Source of the DNA: Sphingopyxis sp. H073
GTDB taxonomy: Bacteria; Pseudomonadota; Alphaproteobacteria; Sphingomonadales; Sphingomonadaceae
Direction of reading: 5' to 3'
Length of the DNA stretch: 64,000 nucleotides
Assembly: GCF_001468395.1 (NCBI RefSeq)
Contig: NZ_LNSG01000009.1
Coordinates: 62,001 to 126,000, forward strand
Shown: positions 28,650 to 37,085 of the stretch, piece by piece
How the letters are laid out: every line of letters begins with the position of its first letter
How positions within the stretch are numbered: position 1 is the stretch's first letter
The notes under the pieces: model-generated
Told to the model about the DNA's origin: nothing
Databases searched by the model: none
What the model saw: the letters and a program-made list of their open reading frames with translations, nothing else
Translations under genes and position numbers: made by a program

Positions 28650-28711
28650 GTCGGGTTCTCCATCGAAAGGAGGGAAGGGGAACCGCGGTGACGGGTGCAA
28701 TCGAAATAACT

Positions 28712-28726
28712 CAACTAATTTAGTTG
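28712..28726. promoter_or_regulatory. Palindrome CAACTA-ATT-TAGTTG upstream of the hydrolase-cysK operon
   Basis: A perfect 6-3-6 inverted repeat in an AT-rich stretch, 63 bases upstream of the hydrolase start. On the minus strand it follows a TTGCCA element that could be a -35 box. It resembles short MarR/Rrf2-type operators, but no such regulator gene is adjacent. Confidence 0.4.
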
Positions 28727-28801
28727 GCAATTAATTTGTGGCGAAAGGAAGGCAGTTTGCGACGAGCCGATTTCGTCCTTTCGGGCAGCCGCGAAAATGC
28801 G

Positions 28802-30112
28802 TCAGCCGGCCTGTTTGAACTGAGGCTCGAAGGTCTTGGCGCGGCGCAGTTCGGGGAAGAGCCAAGTCCAGAGCGCGGTCACGCCCACCGCTGCGGCGCC
28901 GCCGACGACGACGGCGCTGACGGGGCCGAGCGCGGCCGCCATCGCACCCGCGCGCATCTCGCCGAGTTCGTTCGAGGCTGAGATGGCAAGGCCGGACGCT
29001 GCGCTGACGCGGCCGCGCATATGATCGGGGGTGTTGAGCTGGATCAGCGTCCCGCGCACGAAGACCGAGAACATGTCGGCGGCTCCGAGCAGGACAAGCA
29101 TGCCGAGCGAAAGCAGCAGGCTGGTCGACAGGCCGAAGGCCACTGTGGCGAGGCCGAACACCACGACTGCCCACAGCATCTTCACGCCGACGTTGCGTTC
29201 GATCGGCCGAAACGAGAGTCCCAGCGCCACAACCGCCGCGCCCAAGGCGGGGGCCGCGCGCAGTAGCCCGAGCCCTTCCGAGCCGACATGCAGGATGTCG
29301 CGCGCATAGACGGGCAGCATTGCGGTCGCACCCGACAGGATCACCGCGAACAGGTCGAGCGTGATCGTACCGAGCAGGAAGCGCTCCATCCATACGAACT
29401 TCAGGCCGTCGAGCATCTCGCGCAGAGGATGACGGCGCACCTCGACGGGCGGTGGCAGCACAGGGCGGACGCGGCTGATTGTGAACGCCGAGACGGCGAG
29501 GAGGATGGCTGCGAAGATATAAACCGACGTCGGATGGGCAGCATAGATCAAGCCGCCGACTGCGGGGCCGATAACGGAAGCTGATTGCCAGGCGATGCTG
29601 CTCATCGCGATCGCGCGCGGCAGCACCGCGGGCGGAACGATATTTGGCGCGATTGCGCTCATCGCGGGGCCCGAAAAGACGCGCGCCACCCCATGCAGCG
29701 CAGCAAGGCCGAACAGCAGCGGCAGCGTCAGCCCGCCGGCCCACGTGAACCAACCGAGTGTTGCTGCGATCGTGATGTCGATCAGGTTCGAGAAGATCGC
29801 GACGCTGCGGCGCTCGAACCGATCGGCCGCCCAACCCGCGACCGGCGTCAGCAGCGCAAGCGGGACGAATTGCACGAGCCCGAGCAGTCCGAGCTGGAAC
29901 GACGCCTCCCTGATCGACATGCCATAGTCGGTGCGCGCAGTGTCATAGAGCTGGTATCCGATCACGACAACCATCGCGATCGTTGCCATCACCGCGGTGA
30001 AGCGCGCCGCCCAATAATAGCGGTAATCGGGAAAGCTGAGCGGGGAGGCGGCTCTCGGCGTCGATTCCGGCATCACCGGTTCGTCGCCGTCGGGAGGGAG
30101 TATCGTTGCCAT
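28802..30112 (-). CDS. MFS transporter, MFS_3 (EntS-like) family
   Basis: 436 residues with about 12 hydrophobic helices. Visible signatures are VPLALLTPVAGWAADRFERRSV (motif A, loop 2-3), SIAWQSASVIGPAVGGLIYA (motif C-like, helix 5), and RGTLIQLNTPDHMRGRVSA in the second half. These match the EntS/MFS_3 group of exporters, some of which export siderophores. The substrate is unknown. It is divergent from the DUF885 gene. Confidence 0.88.
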   Translation of the reverse strand: MATILPPDGDEPVMPESTPRAASPLSFPDYRYYWAARFTAVMATIAMVVVIGYQLYDTARTDYGMSIREASFQLGLLGLVQFVPLALLTPVAGWAADRFERRSVAIFSNLIDITIAATLGWFTWAGGLTLPLLFGLAALHGVARVFSGPAMSAIAPNIVPPAVLPRAIAMSSIAWQSASVIGPAVGGLIYAAHPTSVYIFAAILLAVSAFTISRVRPVLPPPVEVRRHPLREMLDGLKFVWMERFLLGTITLDLFAVILSGATAMLPVYARDILHVGSEGLGLLRAAPALGAAVVALGLSFRPIERNVGVKMLWAVVVFGLATVAFGLSTSLLLSLGMLVLLGAADMFSVFVRGTLIQLNTPDHMRGRVSAASGLAISASNELGEMRAGAMAAALGPVSAVVVGGAAAVGVTALWTWLFPELRRAKTFEPQFKQAG

Positions 30113-30239
30113 CGTCCGCCGCCCTATCGGAGAATTCGCAGGTGTCCAGTCGCCCGCGCCGATGCCGTTCGTCGATTTGCGGATGTCATCGACCGATCAT
30201 GGTGGCACTAAACGCTCATCGATTGAGGGAGATCATCGA

Positions 30240-31961
30240 ATGACGCGTAAATTTGCCCGCTTTGGCGGCGCCGCGATGGCTGCGACGCTGCTGGTCCTGA
30301 CCGCCTGCAACGCATCGGAAAAAGCGCCCGCATCGGGATCGGGCGCGAAGAACTGGACCGAGTTCCGCGACAATTTCCTCGCGGGCTATTTCCCGCTCAA
30401 CCCCAATTTCGCGGTCTATCAGGGCAAGCACGAATTCGACGGCAAGCTCCCCGACTGGTCGCCCGAGGGGCTCAACAAACAGATCGCTTTCCTCGAAAAG
30501 ACGATCGCCGATGCCAAGGCGTTCGACGGCGACATGACAGATGCGGAAAAGTTCGAACGCGATTACCTTGTCCACGTGGCGCAGGGCCAGCTCTTCTTCC
30601 TGAAGGACGCCGATTTCCCGCACAAGAACCCAGCCTATTATGTCGGCCAGCTCGATCCCAACGTCTATATCGCGCGCCCCTATGCCGACGCGACGACGCG
30701 GATGAAGGCCTTCATCGCCTATGCCCAGAAAGTTCCGGCGGCGGCCGAGCAGATCAAGGCAAATATCAAGCTGCCGCTGCCCGCAACCTTCGTCAAATAT
30801 GGCACGGCAGGCTTTGGCGGCTTCGCCGACTATTATACCGGCGACGCCAAGAAGGCGTTCGCCGAGGTCAAGGACCCGGAACTTCAGAAGCAGTTCGACG
30901 ACGCAGCCGCGAAGGCCGCCGCGTCGATGAAGGATCTTGCCGCCTATATCGGCTCGAAACCCGGCACCGCGGACGGCTATGCGATCGGCGCCGACAAGTT
31001 TGCGAAGATGATCCTGACCAACGAAGCGGTCGACACGCCGCTGGATGAGCTTGAACGCATCGGACAAGCCGACCTCAAGCGCAATCAGGACGCGCTGAAA
31101 GCCGCCTGCGCGACCTATGCGGCGGGGATGACGATCGCCGATTGCATGAAGAAGATGAATTCGGACAAGCCCGCCGACGGTCCGGTCGCCGAAGCGCGGC
31201 GCCAGCTCCCGACGCTGCGCGCCTTCCTCGTCGAGAAGGATCTTGTCTCGATCCCCGGCACCGAACAGGCGCAGGTCGAGGAATCACCGCCCTACAATCG
31301 GCAGAACAGTGCCTATATCGACATTCCGGGGCCGTATGAAAAAGGCCTGCCGTCGGTCTATTATATCTCGCCGCCCGATCCGAGCTGGGACAAGGCGACG
31401 CAGGACGCGTTCGTTCCCGGCAAGAAGGATCTGCTCTTCACCTCGGTGCACGAGGTGTGGCCGGGGCATTTCCTGAACTTCCTGCACTCGAACCGCGCGG
31501 AAAGCATCTTCGGCAAACTGTTCGTCGGCTACGCCTTCGCCGAAGGCTGGGCGCATTATACCGAGGAGATGATGTGGGAGGCAGGGCTCGGCAACGGCGA
31601 CCCGGAAACGCACATCGGCCAGCTCTCGAACGCGCTGCTCCGCGATTGCCGCTATCTCTCGGCGATCGGGTTGCACACCAAGGGCATGACTGTCGCCGAC
31701 AGCGAAAAGCTGTTCAAGGAGCAATGCTATCAGGATGACGGCAACGCGAAGCAGCAGGCGGCGCGCGGCACCTACGATCCGCTCTACCTCAACTACACCA
31801 TGGGTAAGCTGATGATCCGCAAGCTCCGCGACGACTGGACGAAAGGCGACAGGACGAAGTGGAAAGCCTTTCACGATGAATTCCTGTCCTATGGCGGCCC
31901 GCCGATCCCGATGGTGCGCGCGGCGATGATGAAGGAGGATACGCCGAAGGCGGTCTTCTGA
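30240..31961 (+). CDS. DUF885 family lipoprotein (putative metallopeptidase-like)
   Basis: 573 residues with a lipoprotein signal peptide ending LLVLTAC. The DUF885 signature is SVHEVWPGHFLNFLHSNR, with H-E-x3-G-H as probable metal ligands, followed by FVGYAFAEGWAHYTEEMM (second Glu). This arrangement resembles a gluzincin-like metalloprotease in the periplasm or outer membrane. GAGGGAG lies 8 bases before the ATG at 30240. The TIR gene follows 54 bases downstream on the same strand. Confidence 0.9.
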   Translation: MTRKFARFGGAAMAATLLVLTACNASEKAPASGSGAKNWTEFRDNFLAGYFPLNPNFAVYQGKHEFDGKLPDWSPEGLNKQIAFLEKTIADAKAFDGDMTDAEKFERDYLVHVAQGQLFFLKDADFPHKNPAYYVGQLDPNVYIARPYADATTRMKAFIAYAQKVPAAAEQIKANIKLPLPATFVKYGTAGFGGFADYYTGDAKKAFAEVKDPELQKQFDDAAAKAAASMKDLAAYIGSKPGTADGYAIGADKFAKMILTNEAVDTPLDELERIGQADLKRNQDALKAACATYAAGMTIADCMKKMNSDKPADGPVAEARRQLPTLRAFLVEKDLVSIPGTEQAQVEESPPYNRQNSAYIDIPGPYEKGLPSVYYISPPDPSWDKATQDAFVPGKKDLLFTSVHEVWPGHFLNFLHSNRAESIFGKLFVGYAFAEGWAHYTEEMMWEAGLGNGDPETHIGQLSNALLRDCRYLSAIGLHTKGMTVADSEKLFKEQCYQDDGNAKQQAARGTYDPLYLNYTMGKLMIRKLRDDWTKGDRTKWKAFHDEFLSYGGPPIPMVRAAMMKEDTPKAVF

Positions 31962-31983
31962 GGCTGGCGAATCGACGGACCCG

Positions 31984-32015
31984 CGGCTAGCCTCCCCGAA
32001 ACAGGGGGCTAGCCG
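31984..32015 (+). promoter_or_regulatory. Hairpin that sequesters the Shine-Dalgarno of the TIR gene
   Basis: A 9-bp perfect stem (CGGCTAGCC 31984-31992 with GGCTAGCCG 32007-32015), extended by CCC/GGG across a bulged T. It ends directly at the ATG of the TIR gene. The Shine-Dalgarno AGGGGG (32003-32008) lies in the loop side and 3' arm. No T-run follows, so it is unlikely to be an intrinsic terminator for the DUF885 gene. Translational gating is inferred. Confidence 0.6.
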
Positions 32016-33185
32016 ATGGTCGACGTCTTCATTTCCTATTCGCGCGACAACAAGGCGCGCGTCGCGCAGATCGCGCAGGCGGTCTCTGCCGCCGGCTATG
32101 CTGTGTGGTGGGACGCCGAATTGCCGCCGCATCGGTCCTATGGCGATGTCATCACCGAAAAGATCGGCAGCGCGAAGGCCGCGATCGTCGTCTGGTCGCA
32201 CCAGTCGGCGCAGTCCGAATGGGTCCGCGCCGAAGCCGACGTCGCGCGCAACCAGAAGAAGTTGGTGCAGACGGCGATCGACGATGTCATGCCGCCGCTC
32301 CCCTTCAACCAGATCCAGTTCGCCGAACTCGCCGACTGGAACGGCGAGCCCGATCATCGCGGCTGGCGCAAGGTACTCATGAGCCTTGAAGAACTGTGCG
32401 GGCGTGAAGCCGCGCCAGCAGCGGCGGCACCCGTATCTCCGCCCCCGCCCGAGCCGCCGAGGCCGGCCCCGAACAACTGGTCGGCGCAACCCGCCGCCCG
32501 GAAGCCGTCCTTCCTGCCCTGGGCGCTGCTCGGTGTCGCGGTGATCGCTGTTGCGCTACTCGCCTGGAAGCTCCTCCAGCCGCCACCGGCACCCGCGCCG
32601 ACTTCGACCCCGACCGAAAAAACGGCGGCTGCTGAAAATGCGGAGGCGGCCCCCGCGTCGGATGCATCAGCACCGACCGAAGCCTTCACGCTTGCCGCGG
32701 TGATCGACGATCCCGACGGCTTCACCAATATCCGCGCGGGGCAAGGGACGCAGACCAAAATCGTCGGCAAGATATTCGAGGGCGAGAAATTCCTGACCTA
32801 CAGGCAGTCCGGCCAGTGGTGGCGCGTGCGCAAGGCCGACGGGACGACGGGCTTCATGTTCCGCAAGTATATCCGATTGGTCGAAGGTGGGGTGGTGTCG
32901 GCATCCGAAGGCTATGAATGGAAGCTGGATGGGCCAGTGGTTATCGCCGACTCTTCGACACGCGAGCTGACGCCTGCGGATGCTGCGTCGCTGACCAAGC
33001 AACAAGCCCGTTTGGCGCGGAACGAAATATTTGCGCGAAAGGGGCTTCGTTTCAAAGATCCCCAGCTACGGGAGGTATTCGGTCGCTACGCCTGGTACAC
33101 GCCGACCTCCGATGTGGTCGAACTGTCGCCGATCGAGAAGGCGAATGTCGCGCTGCTGAAATCGGCCGAAGACGCGGCGCAATGA
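32016..33185 (+). CDS. TIR-domain protein with membrane helix, SH3 and YARHG domains
   Basis: 389 residues. TIR domain at about 1-125: DVFISYSRDNKARVAQI, then SHQSAQSEWVRAEADVA, in which Glu73 sits at the position of the NADase catalytic glutamate. A Pro/Ala-rich linker (133-165) leads to one membrane helix (167-187). A second Pro/Ala linker is followed by a bacterial SH3 domain (about 226-289, FTNIRAGQGTQTKIVGKI...GFMFRKYI). The C-terminus is a YARHG domain (about 320-375, LARNEIFARKGLRFKDPQL...WYTP). With no signal peptide, the TIR should be cytoplasmic and SH3-YARHG periplasmic. The stop overlaps the cyclase start (ATGA). Confidence 0.9.
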   Translation: MVDVFISYSRDNKARVAQIAQAVSAAGYAVWWDAELPPHRSYGDVITEKIGSAKAAIVVWSHQSAQSEWVRAEADVARNQKKLVQTAIDDVMPPLPFNQIQFAELADWNGEPDHRGWRKVLMSLEELCGREAAPAAAAPVSPPPPEPPRPAPNNWSAQPAARKPSFLPWALLGVAVIAVALLAWKLLQPPPAPAPTSTPTEKTAAAENAEAAPASDASAPTEAFTLAAVIDDPDGFTNIRAGQGTQTKIVGKIFEGEKFLTYRQSGQWWRVRKADGTTGFMFRKYIRLVEGGVVSASEGYEWKLDGPVVIADSSTRELTPADAASLTKQQARLARNEIFARKGLRFKDPQLREVFGRYAWYTPTSDVVELSPIEKANVALLKSAEDAAQ

Positions 33186-34957
33186 CCGATTGCGCCGCTG
33201 TGGAGGCGGAAGTCGCGCACCGCTTGGCCCAGGGCGACGCGCTCAGCGCCTTCGACTGCGCGGCAGCTTCGCGCCGTGACGGGATCGAGAGTCCGCGCCT
33301 CCGTTACCTGATGGTTCGCGCGCTCGCAGCGTCGGGAGACAGCCTCGGCGCGATGCACCTCTATGAGCAACTCGACCTCGCGGCGACGGGCGACGTCGAT
33401 AGTCTCGCGCTCGCCGGGCGGATATGGAAGGACGAGGCGTTCGATCATGAGGGCGCCGAACGGGCGCTGTTTCTTCGCAAAGCCGCAGCGGCTTACGAGA
33501 ATGCGTTCAAGAGGTCGGGTGCCGACTTTCCGGCGATCAATGCCGCAAGCCTTTATGCAATGCTCGGCGAACGCGAGCGCGCGGCGGCGCTGGCCGGTCC
33601 GATCGCGGCCAATGGCGCGTCCGACAATTATTGGGATCAGGCGACGCTCGTCGAGGCGTTGTTGCTGCTCGGCCGCGGCGAGGAAGCGCTGGCCCATGCC
33701 GCCGCGGCCGCCGCCGACGCGCAGGCGGCCACGCGGGCAGGGGATCGCGCTTCGACCTGCCGCCAGATCGCACGACTCGCTGCAAGCGGTGCGATCAACG
33801 CCACCCAGGCGGCTGCAATCGTCGCCTTGCTGCGCCCGCCGCCCGTCGGCGTCTATTGCGGACGCATGTTTCGCGCGGGCGGCGAAGGCGAAGCACGTGC
33901 CGCGCGCGCAATCGCCGAAGCGCTCGATACGCAGCCGCTATCGGCGCTGATCGGCCCGCTCGCGTGCGGGGCCGATATATTGTTCGCCGAAGCAGCGCTC
34001 GATCGCGGCATCGATCTCACGATCGTGCTGCCTTTTGCTGAGGATGATTTCATCGCCCAATCCGTGCAATCGGGGGGCGACGCGTGGGTGCCACGCTATC
34101 TTCGCTGCCGCGACGGAGCAGCGATGGTCCATTTCGCGAGCAACGCGCGCTATGTCAGCGACGATTGCCAGTTCATTCTCGGCTCTCACACCGCGATGGG
34201 CCTCGCGAAGCTCCGGGCGCGCGAGCTCGAAACCGAGGCGATCCAGCTCGCCGTGGTCGATCCCGAATTCGCCGCGCGATCAGGCGCCGAGATTGCCGGG
34301 ACGAACGCCGATGTCGCGCTGTGGCGCGGCAGGGGCGAGCGGACGCTCACCATCCCCGTCGGCAACCTTGACCGCAATCTCGACTTTCCTCCAGCCCCCA
34401 AACCACCCGAAGGGACGCAGCGGGGACTTTACGCGATTCTCTTTGCGGACTTCGCCGGCTTCTCGAAACTCGGCGAGGCCGAGCTTCCGGTATTCGCGGC
34501 CGAGGTGATGGGCGGGATCGGGCGCATCCTGGACGATTTCGGCAACGCGGTACTGTTCCGCAACACCTGGGGCGATGCTGTTTACGCGGTAATCGACAAT
34601 CCCGCGACCGCCTCGCGAATCGCGCTCGCGATGCAGGAACGGCTCGACGTCCTGCCGCCTGGCCTCGGCCTCGAAGGGCACAAGGCCGGGATGCGGACCG
34701 GCATCCATTTCGGCCCGATCTATCGCGGCGTCGATCCCGTCGTCGGCAACGAGCTGTGGTACGGTACCGAAGTCACACGCACCGCGCGGATCGAACCCGT
34801 CACGCTGGTCGGGCAGGTTTATTGCACCCAGCCCCTCGCGGCGATGCTGGCGCTCGAAAATGCGCGCGATTTCGACTGCGACTATGTCGGCAAGGTCCGC
34901 CTGGCCAAGGATTATGGCGAACTGGCGCTCTATCGCCTCTCGCGCCGCTCAGCCTGA
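33182..34957 (+). CDS. TPR / Rossmann-like (SLOG-type?) / class III nucleotide cyclase protein
   Basis: 591 residues in three parts. Residues about 1-200 are TPR-like helices, with AYENAFKRSGADFPAINAASLYAMLG recalling the DUF4071/TRAFs-binding family. Residues about 221-395 form a probable Rossmannoid nucleotide-binding domain: GVYCGRMF, GPLACGADILFAEAALDRG and TIVLPF. Residues about 414-560 are a class III cyclase domain: ILFADFAGFS (metal Asp423), NTWGDAVYAV (metal Asp465) and VTRTARIEP (Arg536). The usual purine-specifying Lys is Asn461, and the transition-state Asn is Thr532, so substrate or activity may be unusual. No membrane helix is seen. It is coupled to the TIR gene by a 4-base overlap. 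Confidence 0.85.
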   Translation: MTDCAAVEAEVAHRLAQGDALSAFDCAAASRRDGIESPRLRYLMVRALAASGDSLGAMHLYEQLDLAATGDVDSLALAGRIWKDEAFDHEGAERALFLRKAAAAYENAFKRSGADFPAINAASLYAMLGERERAAALAGPIAANGASDNYWDQATLVEALLLLGRGEEALAHAAAAAADAQAATRAGDRASTCRQIARLAASGAINATQAAAIVALLRPPPVGVYCGRMFRAGGEGEARAARAIAEALDTQPLSALIGPLACGADILFAEAALDRGIDLTIVLPFAEDDFIAQSVQSGGDAWVPRYLRCRDGAAMVHFASNARYVSDDCQFILGSHTAMGLAKLRARELETEAIQLAVVDPEFAARSGAEIAGTNADVALWRGRGERTLTIPVGNLDRNLDFPPAPKPPEGTQRGLYAILFADFAGFSKLGEAELPVFAAEVMGGIGRILDDFGNAVLFRNTWGDAVYAVIDNPATASRIALAMQERLDVLPPGLGLEGHKAGMRTGIHFGPIYRGVDPVVGNELWYGTEVTRTARIEPVTLVGQVYCTQPLAAMLALENARDFDCDYVGKVRLAKDYGELALYRLSRRSA

Positions 34958-36259
34958 CGGCGCGCGGAGGCGGGCTACGAAAAAGCCGTCGAGCCCGCCG
35001 ACATCGGCCAGCATCCCCGGAAGCGTGCGGACGAAGCCGCTCGGGTCGGGAATGATGCCGCCAGGGAGTTCGTTGGCGAGGACGGGGGCGACGGCCCAGC
35101 CCGGGTGATCGGCGAGGAAGGCCGCGATCCGCTCCTCCCCCTCGGCGCGTTCGAGCGAGCAGGTCGCATAGACGAGGATTCCACCGGGCCTCAACCAGTG
35201 CGCCGCGCGGTCGAGCAGCGCCGCCTGCAACTCGGCCATGTCCGCAATCTGGCGCGCTTCGATGCGATGCAGCACGTCGGGATGGCGGCGAAAAATTCCG
35301 GTCGCCGAGCAAGGCACGTCGAGCAGGATCGCATCGGCGGGCGTCTCGGGTTCCCAGACGCGAACGTCGCCCTGCACGACCTGCGCCGTCAGGCCGGTTC
35401 GGTCCAGATTGTCGGAAAGCCGCCCAAGCCGCTTGGCGCTCGCATCGACGGCGACGACGTCCCAGCCCGCCGCGGCAAGCTGCATCGTCTTGCCGCCGGG
35501 CGCCGCGCAGAGGTCGAGGACACGCCGGCCGTCGCCCTTTCCCAGCAGGCGCGCGGGCAGGCTGGCCGCAAGATCCTGCACCCACCAGCCGCCTTCGCCA
35601 TAGCCGGGCAGGCTCTCGACCGCTCGCCCGCGAGCGAGGCGGAGATGGTTCGGCGCGAGTGCGACCCCATCGCTCCACTTGTCGGACGGGGGCTCGGCCG
35701 CGAAGCTCAAGTCGATCGGCGGCGGCGCGCTCCACGCCTTGGCCGCGGCGTCGGCAACTCCATCCCCCCACTGCGCCGCCCAACGCGCGGCAACGTCATG
35801 CGGCAGGCTCGCCCGGTCGGGCAGAGCCCATTCTTCCTGCTGCGCGCGCGACAGCAGTGCATGCACCAGCCGCCGCGGCCCACCGGCAACGAGCGGCAGC
35901 GCCGTCGAAACCACAGCGTGCGGCGAGCTTTTCAGCAGAAGCAGCTGCGCCAGCGCGATGCGCAGCACCGCGCGCGACTTCACGTCGTCGGGCAATTGCT
36001 GCGCCGTCGCGCCATCGATCAGCGCGTCGATGTCGACCATCCATCGCAGCGCTTCGGACACGATCGCGATCGCAAAGGCGCGATCGGCGCCGCCGAGCCC
36101 CTGCGTCGCGGCATGCGCGGCGATGTCGAGCGGATCGCCGCGACGCAGGATCGCATCGATCAGACGCAGCGCGGCACGGCGCGGCGCTGTGCCGGGCGGG
36201 TCGGGCTCATTCGCTCCGCGCCGACGCTGGGGGCGCCGGTCAGCCATGCGGCTGGCCAT
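34949..36259 (-). CDS. rsmB: 16S rRNA (cytosine-967-C5)-methyltransferase
   Basis: 436 residues. The N-terminal NusB-like RNA-binding domain (about 25-140) is followed by the SAM methyltransferase fold. The methyltransferase shows VLDLCAAPGGKTMQLA (motif I), VVAVDAS, LDVPCSATG (motif IV Cys) and YATCSLERAEGE (motif VI, catalytic Cys). It methylates C967 of 16S rRNA. The start may be 36259 or 36247; neither has a clear Shine-Dalgarno. Its last bases overlap the cyclase gene tail by 9 bases. Confidence 0.93.
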   Translation of the reverse strand: MASRMADRRPQRRRGANEPDPPGTAPRRAALRLIDAILRRGDPLDIAAHAATQGLGGADRAFAIAIVSEALRWMVDIDALIDGATAQQLPDDVKSRAVLRIALAQLLLLKSSPHAVVSTALPLVAGGPRRLVHALLSRAQQEEWALPDRASLPHDVAARWAAQWGDGVADAAAKAWSAPPPIDLSFAAEPPSDKWSDGVALAPNHLRLARGRAVESLPGYGEGGWWVQDLAASLPARLLGKGDGRRVLDLCAAPGGKTMQLAAAGWDVVAVDASAKRLGRLSDNLDRTGLTAQVVQGDVRVWEPETPADAILLDVPCSATGIFRRHPDVLHRIEARQIADMAELQAALLDRAAHWLRPGGILVYATCSLERAEGEERIAAFLADHPGWAVAPVLANELPGGIIPDPSGFVRTLPGMLADVGGLDGFFVARLRAPSG

Positions 36260-36305
36260 AGTTGTTGTTGGCGACGGACATAGGAAAGCCTATGTTGCGG
36301 CCATC

Positions 36306-36512
36306 ATGGCCGACAACAGCAAATCGATGATGGGTGACACGCCGCGCGCGACGAAACGCCCCGCGCATGTAAAGCCCCCCGAAGGCTGGACGAACGACCC
36401 CGTTCCAGCGCCCGAACCCCTGCTCGAGGACAAGGCCGAGGACCAGCCGGGCGGACGCAACCCGGTGCGTTACGGCGATTGGGAGCTCAAGGGGCTTGCA
36501 ATCGATTTCTGA
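36306..36512 (+). CDS. DUF1674 / SDHAF4-like succinate dehydrogenase assembly factor
   Basis: 68 residues ending in the family signature GGRNPVRYGDWELKGLAIDF. Homologues of mitochondrial SDHAF4 bind flavinylated SdhA and promote complex II assembly. The start at 36306 gives a length normal for the bacterial family; the 5' half is low-complexity. It is divergent from rsmB, with 46 bases between starts, and convergent with cytochrome b561. Confidence 0.9.
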   Translation: MADNSKSMMGDTPRATKRPAHVKPPEGWTNDPVPAPEPLLEDKAEDQPGGRNPVRYGDWELKGLAIDF

Positions 36513-36529
36513 ATCACCGGCTGCAACGG

Positions 36530-37078
36530 TCAAAAGGGATTCATCCGCGAAATAAGCCGATCACGGTCGATGAACTGATGCTTCAGCGCCGCCGCGATAT
36601 GCAGGACGACCAGCACAAGCATCGTCAGACCCAGCATCTCGTGCCGTTCATGCAGGACATCGGCGAGTTGCTTGTCGGGTCCGACGATCGCGGGAATGGT
36701 GAACAGTCCGAAGAAATCGATCGGACGATCCGCCGCCGACATCCAGACCCAACCCGACAGGGGCAGCAGGATCAGCAGCACATAGAAAAAGAAGTGCGCG
36801 AAGCGGGTCGCCCGGCGTTCCCACGCGCGCATCGTTTCGGGTAGCGGCGGCACCTTGTTAACCAGCCGCCACAGGATGCGGACCAGCGTCAGCGCCAATA
36901 TCGCCATGCCGAGCGCCTTGTGCGCGCCCATCGCAGCACGATGGACGTCGCGCGGCAGACCTTCGGTCAGCATCGCCAGACAGATGTTTGCGATCACCGC
37001 GAGGCCGATGAGCCAGTGCAGCCCTATGGCCACCGTCGAATAGCGCGATCGGGCGTTGTCGATGGTGGCCATAGACAT
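36530..37078 (-). CDS. Cytochrome b561
   Basis: 182 residues with four membrane helices. The haem-ligand candidates are His21 (IGLHWLIG), the His of MGAHKALGM, and the two His of the last helix (VVLHIAAALKHQF). This is the prokaryotic diheme b561 (CybB-like) family, which passes electrons from quinol to a periplasmic acceptor, including superoxide in E. coli CybB. It follows sapC by 7 bases, so cotranscription is likely. Confidence 0.9.
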   Translation of the reverse strand: MSMATIDNARSRYSTVAIGLHWLIGLAVIANICLAMLTEGLPRDVHRAAMGAHKALGMAILALTLVRILWRLVNKVPPLPETMRAWERRATRFAHFFFYVLLILLPLSGWVWMSAADRPIDFFGLFTIPAIVGPDKQLADVLHERHEMLGLTMLVLVVLHIAAALKHQFIDRDRLISRMNPF

Positions 37079-37085
37079 ATGCTCC

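Noticed and set aside
31984..32015. Hairpin before the TIR gene as an intrinsic terminator of the DUF885 gene
   Set aside because: No run of T follows the stem; the start codon does. Its overlap with the Shine-Dalgarno fits translational control better.
32016..34957. Reading the TIR operon as a known Thoeris or CBASS defence system
   Set aside because: There is no ThsA-like effector, no CD-NTase and no recognised phage-defence neighbour. The TIR protein has an envelope domain set not used in those systems, and the flanks are housekeeping genes.
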